From Chytridium lagenaria (lineage: Eukaryota > Chytridiomycota > Chytridiomycetes > Chytridiales > Chytridiaceae): 64,000 bases of DNA. This document shows positions 11,987 to 23,883 of the stretch, one piece after another (positions within the stretch are counted from its first letter, which is position 1; every line of letters starts with the position of its first letter). The position numbers and the translations under genes were made by a program. Location of the stretch: positions 1 through 64,000 of the forward strand of contig JAHLKC010000171.1 in NCBI GenBank assembly GCA_025449115.1, read 5' to 3'. The notes under the pieces are model-generated. The model saw nothing but the letters and a program-made list of their open reading frames with translations. It did not search any database and was not told where the DNA came from.

Positions 11987-14041
11987 TCAATTGATAAGAC
12001 TAAGAACCGCTGCAAGGAACCCGCTACCAGCAGAGTCTCTAAGATAATAACAGATCCTGCTGCTGATGTTGAACCCTTTGTGGTTGTAGCAACTGTCGCA
12101 CCACCTCCACCAGCCCCATCAGTAGCAGATCCGCCACCTGCTGTGACGGTCGCTGTCGCTGTCTATTTAGAAAGTGTTAACACACACTAGAATGGCAAAG
12201 CCGAGATCAAATCAACTACATACAATTGTAGTAACGCGGAACCCTTGTAAATGCGGGTGCCCCTGAACGCGCACATGTCTTACGAATAGGATCCCAAGGG
12301 CAGTGCCTGGAGAGCACCCGGCATCTGGAACGATTTCTCGGTTTCCAGATAGGTTTTCAATTCTCGTAAAAGGCGCTGGAATTTATCGGGGCAGCCAAAA
12401 CAACTTTGGAATGATTGATTTCCATAAGTGCACTGAAACCCACGGGCAAAATACAGTCAGATTATATCTGTAAAACGCGAAGAGAAAAAGGAAACAATCC
12501 TTACCGAAAGCACAAGGCTCTCGTCAATTTGTCCATTTTCATCATTATCAAACCCATCACAAACTTCCGTCTTATAATCATCGTTTTGGCCGCAGGTAAA
12601 TAAGTTTCCAAGAGCATCGACTGGCTTAGGGTCCGCAATCCATTGCAGAAGCTGTTGATTTGTCACATACCAAACGTTTCTAAACGTCTGTGTCCATCTG
12701 ATAAAATCAATTACGAGCTCCGTCTTTCTGTCTTGCACGTCCTTCGGCCTGTCAAACATTTAATTTAGAGAAGCGTTAAAGTTAACACCTGAACTTACCA
12801 AGCAATGTACTAAATTATGACAATAGTAATTAACAAAAAAGGAAATAAAAGATGTTAGTAAAGACTATAGTGAAAAAGTTCCAGTGGAGGTGTAACCTAC
12901 CTGAGCAACGTGCTGGTAAAGCCCAAACGGCAGCCTCTTATCATAATGCATCAAAAAACTGGCCCTCAAATTTGCTGCAGCCTCTTCATAAGTTGTGCTC
13001 TTTGCCGGATCAATCACAATATCCATCGCAGACCAAACAGCAGGAGGTGAAGAATTCGTCATCAAAGCATACATAGGAATAAGCCAAAGCCCTTGGATAT
13101 TATCAATACAAACTCCGGGCCGAAGAAACATACCAGGATACCTCCATCGACTCCCTTCATCACAATTGTTGCAGTTTGGTGGATTGACGGGCATACCATA
13201 ATCTATCTCTTGTCAGCGAGGAGACGGTTATGATGTCATACCTAACGTATGTGGCCAATATCCTTGTGTATTAGGGTCCAACACAACGGAACTTTCGTAT
13301 TTAATATATTCTCGTAATTCATAGATGGCATCGTATGTACTTCTGCTATAGTTCAAGAAAGGATGGCGAAATCCTGTGATCTCGTTGGCAGGAACTCCGG
13401 AGAGGATGTTGATGGCGTTCCAATTATCATAGATTTCACTCATAATTCTCTGCCGGTCAGAGATAGTGGCGAGAGCTGAAAGAGTGTGAATAAAAGTCAT
13501 CACAGGATTGCGATGCCAAACCTGTATGAGTGATCGTGTGTGCTGTTGTGAAAGGAAATCGTCATGCATCAGTTTGATTAAAAAATTAGTTTTCTTTACG
13601 CACCTGCTATCTCATTTCCGGTTGCGTATGTCCGCTGTGCCGACCAGTAGTCCGTGTACAGATTGCACCTGCGCTCACAGTCAACCCCAACAAGCCTCAT
13701 TCCTCTTACATAAAATAGGTAGCTGGGAGACGACATCCATTCGGATTGGTGGCTGAGTTCTGAATTCGCATAAAAGCATCATAGGTTGCCGGCTACGTAA
13801 TGAACTCTTAGCTGCATTATTCAAAGAAAAACAGGTGAAATTGAGCGTACCTGAATAGCATCATCCAACGTTAGCGTTACAAACATGGGTGTCTGGTCAG
13901 GTGTGAGGCCTCCTGGGATAGAAGTAGATGCACAAAAACACCCATTCCGGATATTACATGACGACGGGCAATTGTAAGGACCTTGAGCTGCAGCCGTAAT
14001 CGCCCATGCTCCCCCAGCAAGACAATGTGGGAGGCCTTCAT
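11987..14041 (-). CDS. Secreted NodB-type polysaccharide (chitin) deacetylase, probably GPI-anchored
   Basis: A signal peptide (MKASHIVLLG ... AITAAAQ) leads into a Cys-rich stretch (CPSSCNIRNGCFC). NodB motif 1 is FVTLTLDDAIQ, the Asp-Asp pair that binds metal and acts as base. Motif 2 is GNEIAAHTITH. FRHPFLNY and GYWPHTL follow, then FRNVWYVTNQQLLQWI, all as in animal and fungal CDA-like proteins. These enzymes remove acetyl groups from chitin or related glycans. A MopE-like acidic motif (CDGFDNDENGQIDE) comes next, then a Thr/Gly/Ala-rich linker and a hydrophobic tail (SVIILETLLVA ...) typical of GPI addition. At least six short introns are supported, one of 41 nt. A one-base correction in the C run 14011-14015 restores the signal peptide, and another is needed near the C-terminus. 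Confidence 0.8.
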
Positions 14042-14364
14042 GTTTTTCAACGGTCGTAAGTGAGAAGTGTAAGAAAACGGAGTTCCAAGATTGTTATTTT
14101 TTACGACGTTGGAGGCTGAATCCAAGAAACTTCTTTGGTTCCTTTCCGCTCTGCAACGTCTATTTTTTCTTGCAAGTTCGGTATGCTGGAATGACCAGCA
14201 GCCACATGCAGGGTCAAGCACTATGTACTGTAACCGCAAATTGATTGGATGTGGGGCAATGATTTTGAACGACCACAACTCAAAACGCCAAACCGCTTGT
14301 CTTCAACTTCAAGATGATATGAGATTCCATTGTTTATTATCCCTACAGCCCATTACAATCTTTT

Positions 14365-17300
14365 TTACATAAACCGATAAAAGGGATTCACTTCCGAACC
14401 CTCATTCGGAATCCACGTCTCATCTATAGGCTCATCCCCACTTATTAAGAGCTGTTGACGCGGCCGGAAGTATGACATTATTTTGTGGAGATAGCGGAGG
14501 TTGATGATTGAAAGTCAAACGAAGACATATCTAGATTAATTTAGCATAACTATTATGTAGAATGTACACTTACCAAGAGTGGGGTTAAGAGGGTCGGTAA
14601 CATCAATTAAAGGGCACCTGAAGCTGGACGCGGAGGCTTGTAGGTGCTAGATTGCTCATACCGTATGGCTTGAACGAAATTATCGGCCGCCTCGTCGGTT
14701 TTGGAGCGCACGATTTCCTGAAGGACAATTTCCCGCTTTCTGCGTCAACTTCGGTCACCTAGAGAGATCAGCCTTTGACTAGCGTATACACTAAACCTCG
14801 AGTTGAAATGTGGCACGAAACTAATGTTCGTCAAATATGTATTAGTAGTTAGAGCATTAAAAGAGAAAGAAAAATAACAAACCTGGCCGATGGTCCGACA
14901 TCATGCATTCAGCTCGAGAATAATCTAGAAGCTTCGCCCCAGTCCCACTCCATAATATCCTGTCTGTCCAACTAGGCACCCTCGCCTCTCGCTCGTATCA
15001 TAGATATCCGTCCCATTATCATATTTGTAAGTTGGCGCAAAAACGTATCCTTCCTTCCTTCAAATCCTGAACGTAAGACCCTTTGCTTTCTCGTTGTAAA
15101 GCTGATCATGCTGAACGAGATACTCAAGATCATCGTTGTTTATACGGTAGCGACCTATTGAGCTTCAGAGAAGGAAGGGAACAGGTGTGCACCTCATCAT
15201 TATTCAGGTCGATGCGGTAGTTAAAGTCCCCGAACCAGAACACGTTGCTGCAAAATTCAGAGATAGAAAGAAGGAATGTAACTCAACTCATGGTCCCATA
15301 TCTTTTTCCCTTTAAACGATAGAGAATTATGTATTGTTGCGTAATCTCGATTCCGTTCCTCAACTGCTTTTTCACCTTCACAAACATGAGAACCTTGTAG
15401 AGATGAGCTAAAATGAAATACCTGCTGCCAAGCGCCGTAACAAATACACAAGAGGTATCCCCATACCGAAGACTTAACCCTATTCCACCTAAAAAACCTC
15501 TAGATTAAACCACATTTTCTCGCTTTATCAGACCTTTGTTGCCAGCCATACCACCAAGACCCGTTTTGACAATAGACGTTTCAATATTCTAATTGATGCA
15601 ATGCAATCGCTTCTCGCAAACGCAAACAATCCCTATACCCTTTAATGCAACCCCAACAAAAGAATGTACTTACAAAGCCACAAGATGCAGCGACCGAATA
15701 AGAAACATAGGGCTTTTTAAAAGTGCTAATCTGTCTTATAAAATGAGCTTCCCACAAAGTCCGAAGTTTTTCAGTGTCAGCTGTAACAATCTACGAGCCA
15801 CCTTAAATTTACTGCAAACACATGCTAATACCTGTCCTGCTGTCAACTCAATCAATTCTTGAATTCCCAAAAAGATCAGGTGAGGTTTATCCGCAACTAC
15901 AATTGTGAGTTCAAAAAGGTTTGGCACAATATGTACAAGCCGTTGAAAGCCAAGGTTGGGATGTTTCTGCTTCGGTAATCGTCCATTCACATTCCACGTC
16001 CCCAAAAAAATACGTATCTTGCTTTTTGTTCTAAACTATTCCCATCATTAATCTAATAGTTTCCATAGAATTTTAGTACCTCTGCGGCGCGACTCTCAAG
16101 ATTTAAGTTCAATTCGTCTTTTTTTACGTTGGTGAAGACGGTAACTTCCACGTACTTCACTTTACCAAGTAAAACATCAATGGCTTCTTGCCTAAAGTGA
16201 TCAACATTAGATAAAAAGCAGTAGATACCTTGATTTATCTTGGAATTGTTTATATAGAAGCGATTCACGGATTTCGCGGCATCGTCTAGAAAGCCAAGCA
16301 TTGTTTGCTTGCCCTTTCTTGTTAAAGAAGACTTTATTGCACCTGTCCCAGCTAGAGAAAAAATTAATATTCCACATTGAATTAACTTCAAAAACCATAA
16401 ATTCGTGATAGCCAATCTGCATTCTAGGTCAAGTTTTTAGTAATCTGACTTATTGATAGCAAGCCAAGCAGCTTACATCCGCCCATAGCCCATTATAAGA
16501 ATTTACGAAAAATTCATCCTCTAAAAGAGTTGTCTCGTGGTAGATCGCAAAGACCGTTGATACAAAATATCTTGATAGAATACTAGTTTGTTAGTAGTTA
16601 AGTAAAGGGTATTAAAATACTTCTGAATCACATTAGTCCTATCCAAGCAATCTAAACAGTTCGTTCTTAAAATTCCTTTCTGTGTTGACGCAATCGATCC
16701 TTCACTAAGAGAAAAGTATCCAAACTCCTCGATTGTCGGTTGTACAACATCTAAAATGGTGGCCGCCTACTCAATCGTTAAGGTCCCATCATGATAAAAT
16801 CAGACCTTATCAAAGTTATCCCTTTAACAATGGCGGTGATAATCAAAGCCCGTGTACAAGACCCGAAACTTTCTCTCTTCGGCTTTTGAGATATTTAACC
16901 TAAAGGCATCGCTCAATTGGGCTTCCCCGCTTCCGTCCTTTTTGCTGAGTAGATTAATGACATGACTTTTCCATATCGTTTTAAGTTCCTTTTTCGAGTT
17001 AGATTGCGAGCGGTTGATAAGTTGACCTCCATGTGTTAGAATGGAGCGAGAACTGCGTCAGGTGACGTGACATTTCGATACGTTGGGGAACCTAATCACA
17101 TTCAGCTATCAATAAGTTTTATTACAGAACCTGTAGCCGTTTGCTCCAGAATACTAAACAAGATTGGTTCATTATCGAGAACGATTAACGGGTTACCTGG
17201 CACTTTGAAGAGGTTAAATATTTACGATTTTACAAAGATGTTTACCGCCCTTGATTTGAACAAAAGAAAGTGCTGTGCCCAAACAGACGTATTGCTCGTC

Positions 17301-17950
17301 TAAAATTACTTCTTATTGAAGTCCACGCCAAACCTCCACAAAATTCGACACATACCATCATCATCGAGCTCGTGCATTAAACGCGTCCCGGTCTTTGCAG
17401 CTCAACCGGAATAAATAGCCTAATTGGTACGCCGTATTCATGTCAAAGGACCCACAAATCTTGAATAGCCACCAGAAACAACTTCGATGTATCGAATCGC
17501 TGCCTCTGTTTCGCACGAAGCCATCTTTCGAAACTCAAGGACAGTTTAATAGAAAATGTTCCAGACAAAATGAGTCCGCGGTATCGAATATGAGCTATCG
17601 CTGATTGCTGGCATCTTTGCTGGAAACTTCTGGTGATATCCAAGTATGGTGTAAAAGAATGTCCCCGATGATAGCAGTTCGACAGATAGGCGCAGGGTGC
17701 GACACTTGAGGTCCCAGGTCTTCTCCCCTAAGCCCCGGCCAGGGACCCGGCCTCTCCTTTTCTCCCAAAGGATCGGTATCGTCAAATCGGGGCGAGTCAT
17801 GAATAGATGTGACTTTGTTAATGCGGAGATGTGATGGCGTCGATGTCGTAACCTGCTCTCGCTTAAATGAGATACCACAGCCGAATCTATTTCGTACCTT
17901 TACAGCCTCAGATGCTAACATAGAAATACTCTGCGAGTTAGAATGCACTG
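14365..17950 (-). CDS. Synaptojanin-type phosphatase (Sac1 + inositol polyphosphate 5-phosphatase)
   Basis: A Sac domain is followed by a 5-phosphatase domain. Sac landmarks are ITRSFQQR, THFVWN, the CX5R catalytic loop RTNCLDCLDRTN (near 16,640-16,660) and YAGTGA-like LAGTGAIKSSLTRKGK with IDVLLG. 5-phosphatase landmarks are LGTWNVNGR, LGIQELIELTAGQ, FWFGDFNYRID, FAPTYKYDNGTDIYDTSE, a VPSWTDRILW equivalent and MSDHRP. The enzyme would empty both 4-/3- and 5-phosphates from phosphoinositides on endocytic membranes. Several frame breaks occur (for example the A run 15039-15043), more than in most neighbours, so partial decay cannot be excluded. The C-terminus can be spliced two ways. One ends at 14607 in RPASGAL; the other runs to 14365 and ends with an NPF-containing tail. 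The 5' end is approximate. Confidence 0.75.
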
Positions 17951-17955
17951 CATGC

Positions 17956-18425
17956 ATGGTCATACCGCTTGCACGAGATGAGTCCAAGCATCCATAGGAA
18001 ACCGACAAATAGTCACCAGCCGACTCCAGTGGTCTGCACTTTCAACCAAGAGCTTGACATTCCCACTGGCGTATGCTCAAAGCAGGCCGTGGTGTTCAGA
18101 CGAAAGCAGTGCAAAGATTCGGTCTTACGGCGAAGACCTGCGCTGGTTCAACCATTTCCTATGTACACAACTATGCGAAACGACGCAGGCTCTCTCGTTA
18201 TCCGATCAAGCGGCATCGCTATTGGAACGCAAAATGACAGCGCCGTTTCCAGCTGCAATCCAAAGTGCAGCCATTAGAGCGGTGAGTTAAGGGACAGTCT
18301 TGTCGCTGCGGTTTGTATCGCTCACTGAGCTCTTTTATGGAAGTATCAGAAGGCTCAATTATGAAGTTGACAGGCAGAATGTAGAGCTGGACGACATGGG
18401 AAACTCATTCCACCCTCCAAAGTAA
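17956..18425 (+). CDS. Small two-exon protein of unknown function
   Basis: The plus strand has an open exon ending at 18281 on a good GTGAGT donor. A 48-nt intron (18282-18329) leads in frame to an exon that reads LFYGSIRRLNYEVDRQNVEL ... GNSFHPPK and stops at 18423-18425. Exon 1 contains DLRWFNHFLCTQL and ALSLSDQAASLLE, which look helical and coding. I do not recognise a family. The 5' end is uncertain: the ATG at 17956 gives MVIPLARDESKHP, but a one-base correction is needed to join it to the main frame. The gene runs tail to tail with MND1. Confidence 0.5.
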
Positions 18426-19471
18426 CTTGAATACATCAATCAACCGATGAAGCAATGCTTTCAACACCGCACGGGAAGCAAATGTGCAGCATGATCTTTT
18501 GACATGCGTCCTCTTTGTCGCCGTGTGATCCTGTGGCAAAAACAAGCGCGAGGCCTGATCCAACTGGGCAGCGACTTGGCCCTTAATTATTGAATCAAAG
18601 TCATCAGGGATGGAGAATTGCTGGTTGAAATTGCTTGAGCAATGGAGAAGTTTTGCAGCAGTAGTCTTGGAGAGGAACATGTTGTCTTGAGACCGTTAGG
18701 CTCGTCTATAAAATCAAGCATTACTGTCCATCGATAGCAGCTAGTTCGCATCATTGGCAGCCATTTCTATCACAATGTTGTTATAACTTTCATATTTGGG
18801 ATCATGTTACCTTTTGCCTTTAAATACGGGGTCACAGTCTTAAACCTTGAAGCTCCTTTTCAACTCAACATGAATCTCTTCAAGTTCCGAGAGTTCTGCT
18901 GTAGAGCTGCTCTCGATTCCTGATCGATTAGCTTGTGCAAAAGTATATGATTCAAACCGAGAATTCTCGCCCTATCTCAGCCTTTTCCAACGCTCTTTGC
19001 AAATCCTGGTTCCTTTCCTTTGCCAAAGTCAGCCACAATATCGTCATACCACTAACATGAGCTGTTGTCAGATCTTTCGTCGCGTTTCCAGTAGATCTTT
19101 TCTAAATAGATGCTTAGGAAAGGACTGGACACGTCACTTAGCCTACGTTCACAATGTTTGTACTGGGGAATGACCAGTAATAGTTAGACGTCCCAATCTT
19201 TTCGAGAACAACTTGACTATCCGCCTATGTAGATGAGGGCTTAGCTATTAATATATATTGAAACGCCTTTACCATAGCATATCGAGTATCTCTTGACAGT
19301 ATTGGAGACAATCCCCTTTGACTTTGGAGCCATCTTTCCAGCTCCTTTAGCGTCCAAAAGTCCTGAGTTTCGGCAAACAGCTCCAGCATCCTCTCTTCTT
19401 CTCGTCCTGAGAGAGTGCTTCTTCCTGCTCTTTATGTGGTGTCAATGTTGAGGTGTGGCATAGCAGAACCA
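18405..19471 (-). CDS. MND1: MND1, meiotic recombination cofactor
   Basis: The N-terminal winged-helix region is recognisable across frames: RMLELFAETQDFWTLKELE, then MAPKSKGIVSNTV, then EKIGTSNYYWSFPS after an intron. The coiled-coil follows (LQRALEKAEIGRE, SELEEIHVELKRSFK), then the conserved CDP motif and the terminal FSIPDDFD block near 18,600. MND1 forms a rod with HOP2 and stimulates Rad51/Dmc1 strand invasion in meiosis. Two or three one-base corrections are needed. About 60 residues extend past the usual end and overlap the 3' end of the opposite gene; this tail may be read-through of a mis-assembled stop. The first exon is not certain. Confidence 0.7.
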
Positions 19472-19529
19472 ACATGGGGTCCGAAAAGCTGAATTCAGAT
19501 TCGGTTACACATCGAAAAATAAACTGAGG

Positions 19530-21401
19530 ATGAACAGACAGGAGCTGGAGCCTACAAAAGACTGCCAAGGCAGCTCCAACGAACCAAAACGAGTCTTATG
19601 GGACCATACAGACGGAATCTGGGATGGATCTGGACGAATCTGTCGGTGTGCAGCGGCGACTCGTCGGCGCTTGGGAAGCCTGCTGATTCTGGTGGTGCCC
19701 AGCGAATGCCAAAGAGTTCTCTAAATCAATAATCTGTTTCATTGTAACATTTTATAGAACGACCAAGACAAGGTTATTTACGCAATCAATTACCATATTA
19801 TTAAATTCTCTTTAGCCAAGCTGGCCTTTCCCCGAAGTGTTTGGGGTTTCACAGCCAGAGCGGTTTGGCGGGGATGGAGTAGCGTTAGCTTCGTCCAGAT
19901 ACCTACTCAACTCCACATGTTATCGCAAAACGGCAAAGGAGATTTTTCTGGAGACTGGATAAATCTTCATTGCCAAGACCACGGCATATGCACAGCGAGT
20001 ATGTGATTGCGATTGATGAGCTTTCTGCCTAGCTTGTTTAGACTAAACAGTATTTTATTCTTTTAGCGGATTTGTTCGAAGATGCTAATTGAATTCGTGA
20101 TGCTATTTTAAGCTCTACAGATGATTTATTGTTTGATTATCTTTGTTCATACGAGGGAAACAATACGAAGCCACGATTCGATGAAGGTTTCTAATTCTCA
20201 GTCTAGGATTTTCATACCTTCTATTGCTCTTAGCAATTCTTTCACCAAATCGATCTGAGCAAATCCCTTAAATTTTTCTTCTTCATTCTCGTGCCAAAAG
20301 CAATATATACGCCTTATCGCCAGAATCGAAGGAAGCTCTGAAGCCTTTCTTACGGATCCGCAGTCTTGGATTGGTCATGGCACGGAACGCTGATATTCGG
20401 TTTTAGACAACTCGTATTGAAGGAGTTGTGCTGATGGTGAAGCAGATTTCACTCATCCCATCAGCGCTTCGCAGACCTTGAGCTGATAGCGTGATAAACG
20501 TAGATTTCAAAACATTCCACTAAAAGTAGTCTGAGTGCTGGAAAAATACTGACCTTTTAGCACTCTCAAAATAACAGAAAAGCTATCGTATATAAAATGT
20601 TGTTCGAGGTTCAACTATCCGGAGCTCTTTTTCTTTGACTATGGCGTCGTTGTTATGTGGGTTAGATGAGGAGGAGGAGTAAAGGTGTTGAAAGCGATTC
20701 GGCTTACGAAGATGAAGTATAGGTAGGCTATATTTTGTTCTTATAATTGAATTAAAAGATCATTCTGATGTGGAGGCGGAAAAGTTCCACTATTTTATTC
20801 TAGAAATCAGCAACCACGATCTTCAATGATATCATACACTAATGCACCGACAGCTCAAATGATAAAGCTCCTATCAGCCACGCTTTCGCTCAAAGCGTCA
20901 AGCTAACGCTTTTTGAGGGCCTTATCGAGAGACCATTGGAGCACAAAGCACATTCCATTTGAAATGGCGGAAACCGGCAAGATACATGCATAGGAAAGCT
21001 ATTAATCAGAAATTGGAGAGGTGAGTTGCAAATGGTATATATACACATTAATTCTATCACATAGCTTTTCGTCATGAGAATAATGTTAACTTGTTCAAAC
21101 GTCTTGATATCCTGAAATTTTTGGTCAGAACTGCGTTTGAGCCCTTGTAGGAGTACTTCACTTCTGCGTAACCTTACAGATCTAGATACATGGCTTCGCG
21201 TTACTGGAAATTCTCAAAGAGTGGAACTTCTGAATCAGGTAGACCAGTTACTTACTCATCACATAAAGACACCCCTTTGTTTAAAGCGTACACGTGATAT
21301 GATCTACTGTCTATGCTTAAGGAAACTTAACTATCATGAGAAAAATTAGAATGGATGTGATTTTGCTATGCTTTCGAATTGTGATAGGTTTTATTACATA
21401 A
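19530..21401 (+). CDS. RMD1/YagE (DUF155) family membrane protein
   Basis: Core blocks of the family occur in order. TTAYAQ-ADLFEDAN and KPRFDE|AIYTPYRQN (across an intron) match the TAYC...DEALY block. FFFDYGVVVMW-LDEEEE matches the FFEYGVVVFFG block. Next come AEKFHYFILEI, APISHAFAQSVKLTLFEGLI, NSQRVELLNQ and a terminal HEK-R/E-W-like hydrophobic anchor near 21,340-21,400. Yeast Rmd1 and Rmd8 are needed for cytosolic pH control and sporulation; human RMND1 tethers mitoribosomes. No clear transit peptide could be read. Frame corrections are needed near 20,085, 20,680 and 21,344. The start is tentative and may lie downstream of 19,530. Confidence 0.6.
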
Positions 21402-21429
21402 CGGTTTAATTCTTACATCTCTTAAGGCT

Positions 21430-23147
21430 GATAACGATTATTCGATTGTCTTCGTATCTTAATACAACGCCACAAATACCTGTGAGCCGTAGAGAGTGTG
21501 TTGACCATACCCGGTTTCACAGTAAACAAAATGACAACATAGGTAGTGAGAAGGAGGGCAGGACAATTTGCGTACACGCTAATAAAAATCGTTTCCAACA
21601 ACTTGCGATATGTTTCATTTGGTCGCCAGACTCGGGGGTTTAGGATGACAATACAGCTCACCTACCGTGTAGTTCGTTGGCTGGATGCTTCATAATTGCC
21701 CCGCTTAGAATACACCCTCAAACTCTCCATCACTGCCCAACTTGCGTTCAGCGGTTGACCCTTCACTTATGTTAATTTAGCTGCTAAAAGATTAACCTAT
21801 GAAGTTGGTGTGTAATAGCTTCCTGAATTCTTAAAGAATAAGAAAGTAATAACTCGCGTTGTTACATTAAACATGTGAACAAGACCATCTTTTGTAGATG
21901 CAAAAACAAATTTCTGCGGTGAGGAGACCATTGAAGTTAAAGATGGCGCTGCGCTCTCGTGCAAGTTCATAGGCCGCGGTGCGCCGCTATAACCATTCCT
22001 GAACATCCTCAAATCCCATAACTTGATCTCGCCTTATGTCGCCGCTCACAAGTGTTACTAAATTTATTCCAATCCATGCAGCTAATGATTGCATTGAGCC
22101 GGCGGTGAAAAAAGTGTTATTTGTTTTGAACATGGTTGAACCTGGACAGAGCCTGTAGATGATTTCCCACTGCGCATATCACAAAACTTGAGATGGCGTC
22201 CAATAGCCACAATGAACCCGTCAGGAGATGTGAGCTTTACTCTACAATTTGTGTCTACTGTTTGCGAGGAAAGCTCGAGATTATGGATATACCGTGGCGA
22301 TAAAGTCGGTTCTGTTGTAAATTTACCGACAATGAGTTAGGGGAATAAGCATTATCAAGTATAATAAGATATAAATGGGAACGTGGAAAGAAGAGCGTGA
22401 CACGGCAGAAAAAAAACGTCCAGAACCTCCTCGATCAAAGTCCTTTAATTCCCATATATCAAGTCTATTCCCATTATCTTTTTTGTTTTCATATTAATTG
22501 GCCATGTACGAACAAAAAGTACAATACCAATCGCTGCAAATAAAGTGTCATCAGAGGAAAGATCCACATCAGCCACACCGTCCGTAAATTGTCCTTCTAA
22601 ACTGTAAGATAATTTAGCCTCACGCTTATTTTTTTACGCTTCTCTTTACTTAACACCCAGGTCCTCGATGCAGTCTTCCTGAATTCGGAAAATCTCGTGT
22701 CGGCCCGCCAATAGAGACGATATTAAACATTCGCTGTTTTTTAGTGGTCGAAGAAACGCAATATCGTGGTTTCTCTGTTCACAATCCAAGCGTGAGAAAT
22801 GCTTCCAGAGTTAATGATATGCAAGCAAGGTTTTTAAAAACCTTAGACTTTTTTTTCCCTTTATATACATCAAGGGTAGATTGGAAATTGAACTTTGATG
22901 ACGGCCGATATAGTTGCACACCAAATGGATATATTGTGTTGGACTCTGAGAGGAAAATGCGCTGCTCGCCCTTCAACCCAGGCAAGGCACTCCAGCACAA
23001 ATTTGATAAAGACCCCTTCTGTTTCAATGGAGACCGAAACAGAAAATGGTACAGTATTGGGCAGTTTTGCTCTGCCAGCGACGTACGAGTTTCCAGCATG
23101 TGAGGTGTGCCATCTAGCAGTGTCTCCAGCTGCAACTTAGAGGTCAT
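21430..23147 (-). CDS. Divergent beta-propeller (WD40-like) protein
   Basis: The first exon starts MTSKLQLETLLDG and is spliced after FNFQSTLD onto RNHDIAFLRPLKNSE. LLAGRHEIFRIQED, VADVDLSSDDTLFAAI, LDIWELKDFD, TSPDGFIVAIGRHLKFCDMR and SPQKFVFASTKDGLVHMFNV follow. These have the spacing and the [ST]-x-D-G-x-[IV]-x-[IVF]-[WFY] strand pattern of WD40 blades. I could not place it in a named family. The start codon is only 22 bp from that of the divergent dynactin gene. The last exons (below about 21,780) are poorly resolved and the 3' boundary is approximate. Confidence 0.5.
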
Positions 23148-23169
23148 ATATGACAATTCGTTATTAAAA

Positions 23170-23883
23170 ATGAGTGGCAGTATAGTTTGCGATGAGGCCG
23201 AGTTGAAGGGATTCATCACTCTTGGCGAAAACAACATCATCCACCCGAAATGCAGGATAGTCAGCGAAGGAGGAGGCCAGATTATAATCGGTAAATGCAA
23301 CATAATAGAGGAGAATGCTTCTATAATCAACTGGTATGCCTCTTTTTTTGGATTCCTAGTTTCTGATATTTACGTAGGAGCCCAGAACCGATGATAATCG
23401 GTGACAACAATGTGTTTGAGGTCGGTTCATGTAAGTAGCTGCTTTAATATATGATATAAAGTAATTCATAAGATTTTGAAGGATCACGCATTGGAAATGG
23501 GTGCACGATCGAATCAAAAGGTTTGCATGAAACTTTGACGCATGCTCATAGTTTACAGCAACTATTACTACAGGCTCGACATTAGGAGATAATTGCGTAG
23601 TGGGAGTAAGGTGTAGCACTTTCCGAGACGAAGTTATTCCAAACAACACCGTGATTTTTGGTTCTCATCAAGAAAGACGGACACAACTTCCAGCATCTAA
23701 AGCGCAGGAAATCTTACACACACGTCATCTACAATATCTACGAGAGGTAAGCGTTGAGTTTTTAAGAAAAGAGCTACAGTTCTGCTGCATTTATATATAT
23801 ATATTAACATAGTATGTATTTGTATCAAGGTTCTTCCAAAGTATCATTCAATAAAACCTGTAGCTGCTTTTACGGCCAAGTGA
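23170..23883 (+). CDS. Dynactin subunit 6 (p27), left-handed beta-helix
   Basis: The protein opens MSGSIVCDEAELKGFITLG and shows hexapeptide repeats typical of the LbetaH fold: IIHPKCRIVSEGGGQIIIG, CNIIEENASIIN, PMIIGDNNVFEVGS, IGNGCTIESK. It ends with EVIPNNTVIFG, QERRTQLPASKAQEI and LPKYHSIKPV, all in the order of DCTN6. DCTN6 sits in the pointed-end complex of dynactin, which caps the Arp1 filament and helps cargo choice by dynein. Exon 1 ends at 23333 and the TGG codon of NWSPEP is split by the intron. The join near 23,432-23,482 needs a one-base correction. The stop at 23881-23883 lies inside the opposite TFIIE-alpha coding end. Confidence 0.85.

Noticed and set aside
20060..20200. Selenocysteine (in-frame TGA in EDAN-x-IRDAIL)
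   Set aside because: One-base errors are common in this window and RMD1-family proteins are not selenoproteins; a misread TGG is simpler.
22744..23103. Plus-strand frame of 119 codons upstream of dynactin p27
   Set aside because: The minus strand encodes the first exons of the beta-propeller protein with a good splice join; the plus frame has no domain.
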